Below are positions 44,834 through 52,380 of a stretch of 52,893 nucleotides of DNA, piece after piece. Each line of letters opens with the position of its first letter. Positions within the stretch are counted from its first letter, which is position 1. The stretch is taken from assembly GCA_017889545.1 (NCBI GenBank), contig JAGFZV010000021.1, forward strand, positions 1-52,893, in the 5' to 3' direction. The stretch is from Bacillota bacterium. Lineage in GTDB: Bacteria; Bacillota; Negativicutes; CTSoil-072. The position numbers and the translations under genes are program-made. A model generated the notes under the pieces. The model had not been told where the DNA came from. It ran no database searches and worked only from the letters and a program-made list of their open reading frames with translations.

Positions 44834-44865
44834 AATTTTGAACTATATTTCAAAATTAATATATA
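44826..44865. promoter_or_regulatory. perfect 17-bp inverted repeat over the DUF364 promoter (candidate operator)
   Basis: tatatattaattttgaa (44826-44842) and its exact complement (44849-44865) are separated by ctatat. The repeat covers the -10 box and start site, where a bound repressor would block transcription. The core TTTTGAA-N6-TTCAAAA recalls Rex or FNR-like sites, but spacing and bases differ from both. Confidence 0.65.
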
Positions 44866-44923
44866 GATCCTATCTATTTTCTTAGCGAAGAATAATAATT
44901 CTGTCAAAAAGGAGTATTGGCAT

Positions 44924-45655
44924 ATGACACTATTGGAAGAAGCGAAAATCAAACTCTCGCGGCTAATTGAAACACAAAACTGGCCGCAAAATGAAAAAGT
45001 GACGATTGTATCTGCACGCAATCTTACCCCGGAAGAAGCAATCGGAAAACCAGATCGTGATGACTATCCCCTTCTTACAGGTAAAGAAGTCATGATGGAG
45101 GCCCGCCTGCGTAATGGGATCGGCCAGGCCTTTACCGATCAGCCGGGACAATTTGAGGGTACATTGGATGACGTCCTGCATTTGTCGCTGGATAGCAACT
45201 TCCACCGGGCCGTGTTTGTTGCGACCTTAAATGCAGTTATGCGCAATTTGCAAATGATAGACGCAACAGTACACTGCAAAGACAAGGAACCTGCCCTTTG
45301 CGCCAAAGAACTACCCGCCTTTATTGAAAAAAACTATGGCCACCCTAAAATCGCATTTATCGGCTTACAACCTGCCTTCATCGAAGTATTGCATAATGCC
45401 GGCTTTAACTTAAAAGTAACCGATATGAACCCGGATAACATAGGCCAAATTCGTTGTGGAGTTCTCATTGAAAATGCAACGCTTAACGCTCAAAACGCGC
45501 GCTGGGCTGATATTGTCTTATCAACCGGCAGTGTCTTGGTTAATGACACCTACCACGAATTACTGCAGGGAAAACCAGTAATATATTATGGAGTAACGAC
45601 AGCAGGACTGGCAAAATTATTTGATTTTCCACGTTTCTGCCATTGCGGCCGCTGA
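44924..45655 (+). CDS. DUF364 / DUF4213 putative heavy-metal chelation protein
   Basis: 243-residue protein: an N-terminal DUF4213 enolase-N-like part (about 1-95), then a Rossmann-like DUF364 domain (about 115-240) with KIAFIGLQPAFIEVL, VTDMNPDNIGQ and DIVLSTGSVLVNDT. DUF364 is described as a putative heavy-metal chelation domain, and relatives are found with molybdate, iron or corrinoid genes. No reaction is known. It has its own promoter with a candidate operator. Its last 116 bases overlap the convergent modA frame. The C-terminus LFDFPRFCHCGR looks like a natural family end. Confidence 0.82.
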   Translation: MTLLEEAKIKLSRLIETQNWPQNEKVTIVSARNLTPEEAIGKPDRDDYPLLTGKEVMMEARLRNGIGQAFTDQPGQFEGTLDDVLHLSLDSNFHRAVFVATLNAVMRNLQMIDATVHCKDKEPALCAKELPAFIEKNYGHPKIAFIGLQPAFIEVLHNAGFNLKVTDMNPDNIGQIRCGVLIENATLNAQNARWADIVLSTGSVLVNDTYHELLQGKPVIYYGVTTAGLAKLFDFPRFCHCGR

Positions 45656-46454
45656 AAAGCAAGTAAATAAATGGACTAAATCCGTATTTTTGAAAAACAC
45701 GCATTCCTTCCGGACTAACGAGATAATCCAAGAACGTCTCGGCCGCTTGCGATTGTTTGCTGTTTGCAACCACTGCGCCCGGGAAAACAATTGGCGGGTG
45801 CGAGCCTTTCGGCGCAGTCGCGACTACTTTCAGCTTATTGCTGGTTACCGCAACGGTGTAAAACACAACGCCAGCCTCTACATTGCCGGTTTCTACATAA
45901 GACCGAACAGTAATAACATCTTTCGTCTGTACAGCTTTCTCTTTGACACGATCCCAAATCCCCAAAAACTTCATCACATCAATAGCATATTGTCCTGCTG
46001 GTACTGTTTCCGGTGCGCCAATACCAACCCGTTTCACCTCGTCGTTAGCCAAATCTGCAAAACTATGAAGATCTAACCCAGACTCTTTATTCACAATAAG
46101 CACCAGATCATTGCTAACAATATCCCGTCTGGTATTTGCGATAACTAGCTTTTGTTCTACCATGTCATCCATGTTTTTCGCAGCCGCCGTGACAAAGACA
46201 TCGGCCGGAGCTCCCTGACCAATCTGTTTTTGCAGTACTCCTGTAGCCGCAAAATTGTATATTATCTTAACATCCGGATGCTTTGCCTCATATTCTTTCT
46301 GTATGTCGATCAGCACGTCCTTTAACCCAAGTGCGGCAAACACGCTCAATTCTATTTTTTGCGGTGTTGCCTGCTGGGCTGATTTTGGACTGCTGCCGCA
46401 TCCGGTCATACATAACAATAACAGCACAAGCAATATCCCCCAGATTTTTTTCAT
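45540..46454 (-). CDS. modA: ModA-like substrate-binding lipoprotein (orphan)
   Basis: 304 residues, molybdate/tungstate-type periplasmic binding protein. Signal peptide MKKIWGILLVLLLLCMTGC ends in a lipobox. Fold markers are FAALGLKDVLIDI, NFAATGVLQKQIGQGAPADVF and the late VSPEGMRVFQKYGFSP, which is the usual end of ModA. Here the frame continues about 42 residues (hydrophobic, LLSLLHNILLVF) antisense to the end of the DUF364 gene, so the stop may have been lost. No ModB/ModC is adjacent, so transport would need partners elsewhere. ATG 46454 is 9 bases from AGGGGG. The ATG at 46463 is too close. Confidence 0.85.
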   Translation of the reverse strand: MKKIWGILLVLLLLCMTGCGSSPKSAQQATPQKIELSVFAALGLKDVLIDIQKEYEAKHPDVKIIYNFAATGVLQKQIGQGAPADVFVTAAAKNMDDMVEQKLVIANTRRDIVSNDLVLIVNKESGLDLHSFADLANDEVKRVGIGAPETVPAGQYAIDVMKFLGIWDRVKEKAVQTKDVITVRSYVETGNVEAGVVFYTVAVTSNKLKVVATAPKGSHPPIVFPGAVVANSKQSQAAETFLDYLVSPEGMRVFQKYGFSPFIYLLFSGRNGRNVENQIILPVLLSLLHNILLVFPAVIRGRCH

Positions 46455-46626
46455 CTTATACATCCCCCTTCGTTTTCTATTTTTTTATGTAGTTATTTAT
46501 TTTACACTTCATTTAAACAGATATAGTTATAACAAAAATAAACAAAACTTAACTAAAACTAATTATAACCATTAAGCAATTAGTTTGCAATCTGTTTTAT
46601 TCATGAGCCAATCCTGCAAAAAGCAA

Positions 46627-46662
46627 AGCCGGCAAGATAACCAAAAAGTTATCCTACCGGCT
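46627..46662 (-). terminator. terminator downstream of mrp
   Basis: A 15-bp stem (46627-46641 against 46648-46662) with two wobble positions lies 50 bases past the mrp stop. Scattered T runs follow on the minus strand. Confidence 0.6.
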
Positions 46663-46711
46663 CATTTTCTAACGTCTCTAAATTCTATTCAGTTTTTCTT
46701 CGCATTCACAT

Positions 46712-47542
46712 CTACTGTTCGTTTGACAGTTCCTTAAGCAAATTATCGACAATCCCTTGCATGTTTTCTTTCGTACGTGTAGTTAAACTGTCAATAGCTT
46801 GGCCCGCATCACCGGCAGTCACTACGCCAGGATCGATCGGCAATTTGCCCAGGAAAGGGATATTTGCTTCAAGCGCTGTTTTTTCACCGCCGCCGCTTTT
46901 AAATATTTCATGCGTGGAGCCGCAAGACGGACAAACAAAACCACTCATATTTTCAATAATACCCAAGACCGGCATCTTTACAGCCTGACAAAACTGGATG
47001 GATTTACGCACATCCGCCAAAGCAATCTCTTGAGGCGTAGTAACAATAACCGCCTTGCAATCCGTGACAGTCTGAGCCACGGTCAACGGTTCATCGCCGG
47101 TTCCCGGCGGGCTATCAATGATCAGAAAATCCAACGGGCCCCAATTCACATCTGACAAGAATTGTCTTATCATGTTAATCTTGACCGGTCCGCGCCAAAT
47201 TAGTGGAGAATCAGGATCATCCAGCAAACCTTGGATTGATACCACCTTCAAATTATCCGTAAACGAATGAGGTTGAAGCTGCTCTTCAATTATATTCAGT
47301 TTAAGACCAGTCAGCCCAAAAAGTCCGGAAATACTCGGACCGTGCACATCCACGTCAAGCAAGCCGACTTTGTAGCCTTGATTGCTTAAAAATACAGCCA
47401 GATTAGCCGCTACAGTACTCTTCCCGACGCCGCCTTTGCCGCTCATAACCACAATCTTGTGTTTAACTTGCTGCAAAAACTGATTGATTTTTTGGTTTTG
47501 TTCATTGTTTTGAGAAGCTTGTGCTTTTCCCCCACATGCCAT
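46712..47542 (-). CDS. mrp: Mrp/NBP35 family Fe-S carrier ATPase
   Basis: 276-residue deviant Walker-A P-loop ATPase: GKGGVGKST (35-43), DVDVHGPS, IDSPPGTGDE, and the CxxC in FVCPSCGS that holds a bridging Fe-S cluster in a dimer. The N-terminus MACGGKAQ adds a Cys. Members transfer Fe-S clusters or metals to target apoproteins. It lies downstream of DUF134 and DUF1847 genes, a neighbourhood seen with metal-cofactor proteins in anaerobes. Confidence 0.92.
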   Translation of the reverse strand: MACGGKAQASQNNEQNQKINQFLQQVKHKIVVMSGKGGVGKSTVAANLAVFLSNQGYKVGLLDVDVHGPSISGLFGLTGLKLNIIEEQLQPHSFTDNLKVVSIQGLLDDPDSPLIWRGPVKINMIRQFLSDVNWGPLDFLIIDSPPGTGDEPLTVAQTVTDCKAVIVTTPQEIALADVRKSIQFCQAVKMPVLGIIENMSGFVCPSCGSTHEIFKSGGGEKTALEANIPFLGKLPIDPGVVTAGDAGQAIDSLTTRTKENMQGIVDNLLKELSNEQ

Positions 47543-47599
47543 TTAGAAACCCATCTCCTTTTCTTTTCAAAAAATTACTTTCCAATATTCACTTATCTA

Positions 47600-47627
47600 T
47601 TGTTACATTGAATTTTTTCCCCGTCAA
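47600..47627 (-). promoter_or_regulatory. possible promoter of mrp
   Basis: TTGACG (47622-47627), 16-base spacer and TAACAA (47600-47605) on the minus strand, in the gap between the DUF1847 gene and mrp. Confidence 0.45.
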
Positions 47628-47644
47628 TACCATACGCTGACTGC

Positions 47645-48229
47645 TTATTTTTTATTTAATTCAAGACGTTGATTGCGCCACATGCCCGAGTAAACAGCTC
47701 CCAAAGGATTATTGGCCAACAAACGGTCTTTGACTGCCAAAGTAGATACCGGAGCGGTAGAATGACGATTAAAAATCATATCATGACCTACACACAAACC
47801 CACAATAAAATTCAATTCTGTTCCGGCCTCACTCAGTATTTTCGCCTGAACAGCGGGATTGCACATCGCTTCAAATTGATCTGATTCAATTTGTTTCAAG
47901 TCAAAATGATCTTTACCAAAGCCGCAAACCTTGCAGCATACGGAATGCACCGTAAAGAATTTTTGAAAATATTGCGTAATGTACATCGCTTCCTGCGCCA
48001 GACCTAGACAAAAAGCTAATCCAACGGTAGTACAGCCCATCTCTTGAGCAACCTTCACACTCTCTTCCAATCGTGAAAGCTTCATATAATACTGACCTTC
48101 AACATTAGCCGATGCTGTTAGTATCCGGCGATCAGCTTCATCATACGCCGCCTCTATTTCACTATTTTGCAAACCGGGGCAATTCTGACCCTTATAACAT
48201 TCCTTTTTTTTACATAGTGCACACTGCAA
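47645..48229 (-). CDS. DUF1847 cysteine-rich protein
   Basis: 194-residue protein of the DUF1847 family, which is defined only by conserved cysteines. The N-terminus CALCKKKECYKGQNCPG gives four closely spaced Cys (a likely metal site), and more follow in VCCKVCGFGKDHF and GLCVGHDMIF. It probably binds zinc or an Fe-S cluster. The function is unknown. The start is TTG 48229 with AGGAGA 7 bases upstream. The nearby ATGs are out of frame. Confidence 0.8.
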   Translation of the reverse strand: MQCALCKKKECYKGQNCPGLQNSEIEAAYDEADRRILTASANVEGQYYMKLSRLEESVKVAQEMGCTTVGLAFCLGLAQEAMYITQYFQKFFTVHSVCCKVCGFGKDHFDLKQIESDQFEAMCNPAVQAKILSEAGTELNFIVGLCVGHDMIFNRHSTAPVSTLAVKDRLLANNPLGAVYSGMWRNQRLELNKK

Positions 48230-48304
48230 AGCATCATCTCCTGTAATATAACATTATTGTGGCGTGTATTGCAGTTTCATTCACTCAGCAACAATAGTTT
48301 CAGC

Positions 48305-48754
48305 TTAATTTTTCCCATTATCCTCGTCATCACGGCTAACAGTGAACGCCTCACACGCCGGACAAGACAAATCATGACCTCTCTGCCCCGTACCATGAGG
48401 CAAAGTCCAACGATGATTACATGTTTTGCAAGTAAAATTCCGCAAGCCGCTTTTCCCATGACGAGCAAGGCGGAAATTGCCGCCCTCTATTCGCAACGCA
48501 CAGCCTTGCCACAAGGCAGATGCGATTTTTTGGTGCGCCAAATTAGCCATCCGGTTTATGGTTGGCGTAGAAACACCCATACGCTTCGCCGCCTCGGATT
48601 GATCCAATTGTTCAATGTCTATAAGCCGGATCGCTTCCATTTCATCGACTGTCAATACTACCTCTTCCAATCCGCACAACGGAGTACCGGCCGGTTTATA
48701 ATGAGACATGGGCGGCAGCTTTTCAACCATACGCTCTTTGGGCGGACGAGCCAT
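48305..48754 (-). CDS. DUF134 family HTH protein (predicted regulator)
   Basis: 149-residue DNA-binding protein. The N-terminus MARPPKER is typical of DUF134. A sigma-70 region 4-like helix-turn-helix follows (LDQSEAAKRMGVSTPTINRM, about 51-70). The C-terminal zinc-ribbon-like part has CKTCNHRW and CPAC. DUF134 genes are usually next to NifX/NifB-like, Mrp or other metal-cluster genes and are thought to regulate them. ATG 48754. It has its own consensus promoter at 48794-48822. Confidence 0.87.
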   Translation of the reverse strand: MARPPKERMVEKLPPMSHYKPAGTPLCGLEEVVLTVDEMEAIRLIDIEQLDQSEAAKRMGVSTPTINRMANLAHQKIASALWQGCALRIEGGNFRLARHGKSGLRNFTCKTCNHRWTLPHGTGQRGHDLSCPACEAFTVSRDDEDNGKN

Positions 48755-48793
48755 CAATTTTCCCCTTTCTTAAGCGAAATATATTTCATAATT

Positions 48794-48822
48794 AAAATAC
48801 ACTTTTTCCACACGCCTGTCAA
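48794..48822 (-). promoter_or_regulatory. promoter of the DUF134 gene
   Basis: Perfect TTGACA (48817-48822), 17-base spacer, TATTTT (48794-48799) on the minus strand, about 40 bases before the DUF134 start. Confidence 0.72.
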
Positions 48823-48907
48823 CAGATATTTCTCATAAATTCCCCCGAATAAAGCAACTAATGAAATATTGTTGATTAAATCGAAACCGAAAATCAATTC
48901 ACCTAAT

Positions 48908-48937
48908 AAAAAAGAGGCCCACATCGCTGCAAACCTC
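48908..48937 (-). terminator. terminator of the DUF2703 gene
   Basis: A 9-bp stem with several G-U pairs (48914-48922 against 48929-48937) is followed on the minus strand by six T. It lies 65 bases past the DUF2703 stop. Confidence 0.68.
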
Positions 48938-49002
48938 AAAAGTCATCTACCATGCAAAATAGTTCATTCTGTTCTTGTATTGCCTGCTTATAAAGATATT
49001 GT

Positions 49003-49563
49003 CTATTTTTGCTTGTTCTTAGCTGCGAAAAATCGTTTCAGATTCTCTGGAACTTGTTTCGCCGCAGCAACCTTATTCACCCCTTGAGGTTGTCCGTATA
49101 CATGACGAAGAATAGCATCCAATAACATCGCTTTCGGCGGAGTAGTGTATTCTTTCCCCTGCCATACCCAAACTCGACAATCAATATCCTCACCGACAAT
49201 TTCTCCGCAACAGCCGCAAAGACTTTCCTTGAATTCCAACTGGATATCCTGTCCATCCATACGAATAGTCGGAGAACTGATAAAACCAAGTTCCTGCGCC
49301 TGTTTTTCATTCTCAACCAGAATTTTGCGCACTTCAATTTCCCGTCCGGTACTTTTCAAGAGCGCAGATGCTTCCACGATCGCCTCTTCCAAACTCGAAT
49401 CGGTTCCTACGCAACGATCACAAGTAGTCAAATCAATATACATAAATTCTATGAGTATTTTTTGTTTTTTGGCAGGCTCTTGCCCTGCACAGCAACAAGT
49501 TGTCTGATTATCGCTGCCAATATTTTGTCCAGGACAACAACTTGTAGTTTTTTCATCGTTCAT
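49003..49563 (-). CDS. DUF2703 cysteine-rich thioredoxin-like protein
   Basis: 186-residue protein of the DUF2703 family. The N-terminal 30 residues hold two Cys clusters (TSCCPGQ and TTCCCAGQ). The core looks thioredoxin-like, with CxxC at 48-51 in TTCDRC and a cis-Pro-type ISSPTIRMDG segment near 95-104, plus LCGCCGE at 115-121. Such proteins may bind or reduce metals or metalloids. No activity is known. The ATG lies inside the end of the preceding short ORF (11-base overlap), so it is translationally coupled to it, and is read from the promoter at 49865-49893. Confidence 0.8.
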   Translation of the reverse strand: MNDEKTTSCCPGQNIGSDNQTTCCCAGQEPAKKQKILIEFMYIDLTTCDRCVGTDSSLEEAIVEASALLKSTGREIEVRKILVENEKQAQELGFISSPTIRMDGQDIQLEFKESLCGCCGEIVGEDIDCRVWVWQGKEYTTPPKAMLLDAILRHVYGQPQGVNKVAAAKQVPENLKRFFAAKNKQK

Positions 49564-49786
49564 AATGATTACCCCCTGTTATTTTTTCACCGGCAACTAC
49601 CAACCACTTAAAAAAAAGCAATTTTTCTATCTTTATTGTCACTCCCTTGAACATTTCCGATAAACTCGGCAAGTAATAGATACTGATACCATTCATCTCT
49701 ATTCGGTCATAATTGTCAGAAGGCTGGCCCAGTCGCACGGACAGGGGCGGGGTGTTTGACCGCACTTCCGCCGCTTCAAAGCCCAC
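49553..49786 (-). pseudogene. frame-disrupted small ORF, possible CC/Se-motif (seleno)protein relic
   Basis: A GTG-started frame of 77 codons whose C-terminal part (SVRLGQPSDNYDRIEMNG, then IYYLPSLS and LLFFKWLVVAGEK) looks like a real small protein and resembles the end of CC/Se-motif HesB-like proteins as I remember them. The GTG has no ribosome site, and TAG and TAA stops close the frame upstream. In the neighbouring frame the coding sense seems to continue upstream through a UGA (49776-49778) and reads LVERPSGL-UGA-SGGSAVKHPAP. One base removed near 49740 would join both parts. It is thus either a broken gene or has an assembly error. The family call is tentative. Confidence 0.35.
49746..49778 (-). 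other. UGA followed by a SECIS-like hairpin
   Basis: Three bases after the UGA at 49776-49778, GGCGG (49768-49772) pairs with CCGCC (49746-49750), and GTG with CAC inside, closing a loop CGGUCAAA. Bacterial SECIS elements sit at this place and often expose a GGUC-type loop. The 14-base distance to the loop G is slightly short. The region is also GC-richer than its surroundings. Confidence 0.3.
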
Positions 49787-49864
49787 TGGGGCGTTCTACC
49801 AAACTTAAAGGAATACTTCCGACCAGCGATTTGAAAAAGCAACTTTAAACACGAACTACATATG

Positions 49865-49893
49865 ATTATATACGTTTATACTCATAAACGCAA
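49865..49893 (-). promoter_or_regulatory. promoter of the small ORF and DUF2703 gene
   Basis: TTGCGT (49888-49893), 17-base spacer and perfect TATAAT (49865-49870) on the minus strand. A 6-bp inverted repeat cgttta/taaacg (49873-49878 against 49885-49890) lies between them as a candidate operator. The rest of 49787-50012 is AT-rich and holds the plus-strand regulator's upstream region (TTTTAC-type repeats near 49952-49985). Confidence 0.68.
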
Positions 49894-50033
49894 TGGAAAC
49901 AAATATTGGATATAAAACAAGTTCTTTTTCTCAATGAATAAAAATTCACATACTTTTTACAATTGAGACACAATTTTGCTTACACATTTGTTTTATACTT
50001 ATAGATAGATATTTGTTTTCAGGAGGGCATGCC

Positions 50034-50726
50034 ATGAGCAGCCAAACTATACTTATTGTCGATGACGAAGAAAAAATCCGCGAAATCCTGGCCCTCTATT
50101 TTGTAAAGGAAGGCTTTCAGGTGGCGCAAGCAGTTGATGGCGTAGAAGCGATACGCAAAGTAGATCAAGTCAAACCCGATGTGATCATCCTTGATATTAT
50201 GATGCCAGTTCTTGACGGTATCGAGGTTTGTCGACAAATTCGCAAATTTTCCCGAGTACCCATCATCATGCTGTCAGCCCGTGCAGAAGAAGAGGACCGG
50301 ATCGTGGGTCTGGAGCTAGGCGCCGATGATTATATAGCGAAACCTTTCAATCCTCGCGAAGTAGTCGCTCGAGTAAATGCAGTGTTAAGGCGAATTCCCA
50401 ATAACGAATTCACTTCAGCCAACCAGTTGCATTTTCCTGACCTCCATATCAATATTGCTGAATACACCATTACCACACATGGCCGAACGGTGCCGCTGAC
50501 GGCAAAAGAAATGGAATTGCTGTGGTGCCTTGCCTCACGCCCTGGTCAAACATTTTCCCGCGAAATCCTTTTGGAAAAAATCTGGGGCTATACGTATTGC
50601 GGCGAGACTCGCACAATAGACAATCACATCCGCCGCCTTCGGCAAAAAATGGAGGCCAGCGAGACAACGCCGTGGGATATAAAAACGGTCTGGGGCGTAG
50701 GCTACCGGTTTGAGGTGCGAGAATGA
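50034..50726 (+). CDS. OmpR-family response regulator
   Basis: 230-residue two-component regulator. Receiver domain (about 4-118): acidic pair Asp10/Asp11, phospho-acceptor Asp54 in LDIMMPVLDG, Ser81 and Lys103 in AKPFNP. The C-terminal winged helix (about 130-228) has VPLTAKEMELLW, TFSREILLEKIWG and RTIDNHIRRLRQKM. ATG 50034 follows AGGAGGG. It overlaps the kinase gene by 4 bases (ATGA). The partner kinase and the exported DUF2680 protein downstream suggest control of an envelope or metal response. Confidence 0.93.
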   Translation: MSSQTILIVDDEEKIREILALYFVKEGFQVAQAVDGVEAIRKVDQVKPDVIILDIMMPVLDGIEVCRQIRKFSRVPIIMLSARAEEEDRIVGLELGADDYIAKPFNPREVVARVNAVLRRIPNNEFTSANQLHFPDLHINIAEYTITTHGRTVPLTAKEMELLWCLASRPGQTFSREILLEKIWGYTYCGETRTIDNHIRRLRQKMEASETTPWDIKTVWGVGYRFEVRE

Positions 50727-52231
50727 AAAATTCTTTGCAATTCAAATTGCTGATTGGCTTCATGCTGGTTATCAGCTTGACATTAGGCATCGTTTTGGGT
50801 GGAATATCTCTATTTATCAAGGACCAAGTATTGGCTAACAAGCAAAAAGAACTGATGCAAAAAGGAATGGAACTGGCCCAATCCATTCAGGATTATCAAG
50901 CTGCACCCGGAAACCTTGATCGCCTTGGCGACTATTTGACTCATGCAGACCAATATCTGAATGCCCGTATATGGGTGCTGGATCAATCCCGTCAAATAGT
51001 TGCCATGTCTGGCGGACGCATGGCGCCAAACCATTCCCCCGGTTTTAGACCAGGCGGTTATGGCAACATGGGCGGTGGTATGGGGACGCAGGGCATGGGT
51101 GGCATGCGATCACTCATCAGCGATCTGGACCCCGTCTTTTCTGGTCAAGTCATCACAAAAATCATGGAGCAGCCCTACTACGGTGAAAAAATGGTTGTTG
51201 TAGCCGTTCCTATTCAAAAAACTGACGGCAGCGTCAATGGCGCAATACTTTTAAATGCTCCGGTAACCGGCATCAATGAATTCATGCAGCGGATTTATTA
51301 TTATGCCGGTATTGCCGGCATCGTTTCCTTGCTTTTTGCTTTTCTATTGGCAAACCGCATCACACGCACCATCGTACGCCCGCTCAAAGCCATGGAAGAA
51401 GCGACCGAAACAATGGCTAAAGGTGATTATGCCATTCGCGTGGATGCCCACAGCAGCGATGAAGTCGGCCGTCTGGGCCGAGCGATCAACGCACTGGCTC
51501 AAAAACTGGCTATTTACATGGATGACATGGAAAAAGCGGAAAAGCTGCGCCGCGACTTTGTCGCTAATGTTTCCCATGAACTACGCACTCCGCTCACCAT
51601 TATGCGGAGCTACATGGAAGCATTGCTTGATGGGACAACCACCGAACCCACCCAAGTTGAAAAACATCTTCACATCATGCAGGAAGAAACAATCCGCCTG
51701 GAGCATCTGGTAAAAGACTTGCTGGATTTAAGCCGCCTACAAAATGAATCAGCGGCCTGGCATGCAGAACCTATTCCTTTGGCGGACATTGCCGATAGTG
51801 TACTGCACATGATAAAACCGGCCGCAGCACAAAAAAACATTACTCTTCAGCTTGATACCGGTGATTTCGTGCCAACAATCTTTGGAAATGGCGAAAGACT
51901 AACCCAACTCCTGTTGATTTTTCTGGATAATGCTCTTCATCATACCGCCGTTGGCGGACGCATTACGGTATCAGTAAAGAAGACAGCTACTGCAGTTGAA
52001 CTCGCAATAGCTGATACAGGTTCCGGCATTTCGGACGAAGACCTCCCTTATATTTGGGATCGTTTTTATAAAGCAGACAAATCTCATAGCCGGACTGACA
52101 CAGGCGCCGGCTTAGGCTTGGCAATTGCCAAGCAAATTATTGATCGACATAAAGCGAAGGCAGCCGTATGCAGCCAATTGGAGCGAGGCACAACATTCAC
52201 GGTCTATTTCCCGTTGCAACCCAATACGTAA
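50723..52231 (+). CDS. sensor histidine kinase with Met/Gly-rich extracytoplasmic loop
   Basis: 502-residue membrane kinase. TM1 about 8-31; extracytoplasmic sensor about 32-192; TM2 about 193-213; HAMP about 211-265; HisKA with His285 in VSHELRTPL; HATPase_c with Asn403 (FLDNALHH), DTGSGISDED (431-440) and GAGLGLAIAK (461-470). The sensor carries an unusual stretch at 96-128 rich in Gly, Met and His (for example GNMGGGMGTQGMGGM), which suggests direct binding of a soft metal such as copper. That is inference. Translationally coupled to the regulator. Confidence 0.93.
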   Translation: MKNSLQFKLLIGFMLVISLTLGIVLGGISLFIKDQVLANKQKELMQKGMELAQSIQDYQAAPGNLDRLGDYLTHADQYLNARIWVLDQSRQIVAMSGGRMAPNHSPGFRPGGYGNMGGGMGTQGMGGMRSLISDLDPVFSGQVITKIMEQPYYGEKMVVVAVPIQKTDGSVNGAILLNAPVTGINEFMQRIYYYAGIAGIVSLLFAFLLANRITRTIVRPLKAMEEATETMAKGDYAIRVDAHSSDEVGRLGRAINALAQKLAIYMDDMEKAEKLRRDFVANVSHELRTPLTIMRSYMEALLDGTTTEPTQVEKHLHIMQEETIRLEHLVKDLLDLSRLQNESAAWHAEPIPLADIADSVLHMIKPAAAQKNITLQLDTGDFVPTIFGNGERLTQLLLIFLDNALHHTAVGGRITVSVKKTATAVELAIADTGSGISDEDLPYIWDRFYKADKSHSRTDTGAGLGLAIAKQIIDRHKAKAAVCSQLERGTTFTVYFPLQPNT

Positions 52232-52250
52232 ATTTCCATCACGTGTTTTA

Positions 52251-52270
52251 AGTACTCTGAGAGTATTTTT
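52251..52270 (+). terminator. weak terminator after the kinase gene
   Basis: 7-bp stem agtactc/gagtatt with loop tga (one G-U pair), then ttt on the plus strand, 20 bases past the kinase stop. Confidence 0.5.
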
Positions 52271-52273
52271 ACC

Positions 52274-52305
52274 GATTTTACACTTTTGTTACAATCCGGA
52301 CATAC
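52274..52305 (+). promoter_or_regulatory. possible promoter of the DUF2680 gene
   Basis: TTTACA or TTACAC followed 17-18 bases later by CATACT, upstream of the AGGAGG site. Repeated TTTTAC-like words just upstream resemble those ahead of the response regulator gene and may be its binding sites. Confidence 0.4.
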
Positions 52306-52380
52306 TTTAATGACATTTGTCCTTCATACTAAGAATTGTCGGAGGGTTCTCCAACGAACCATAAATAGGAGGTCTTGCAA

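Noticed and set aside
44826-44865. Rex-binding site
   Set aside because: The half-sites differ from TTGTGAA and the spacing is 6 rather than 4, so I call it only a candidate operator of unknown regulator.
48754-48939. 61-codon hydrophobic ORF on the minus strand upstream of the DUF134 gene
   Set aside because: It runs through the DUF2703 terminator and the DUF134 promoter and overlaps the DUF134 start. Its sequence matches no family I know.
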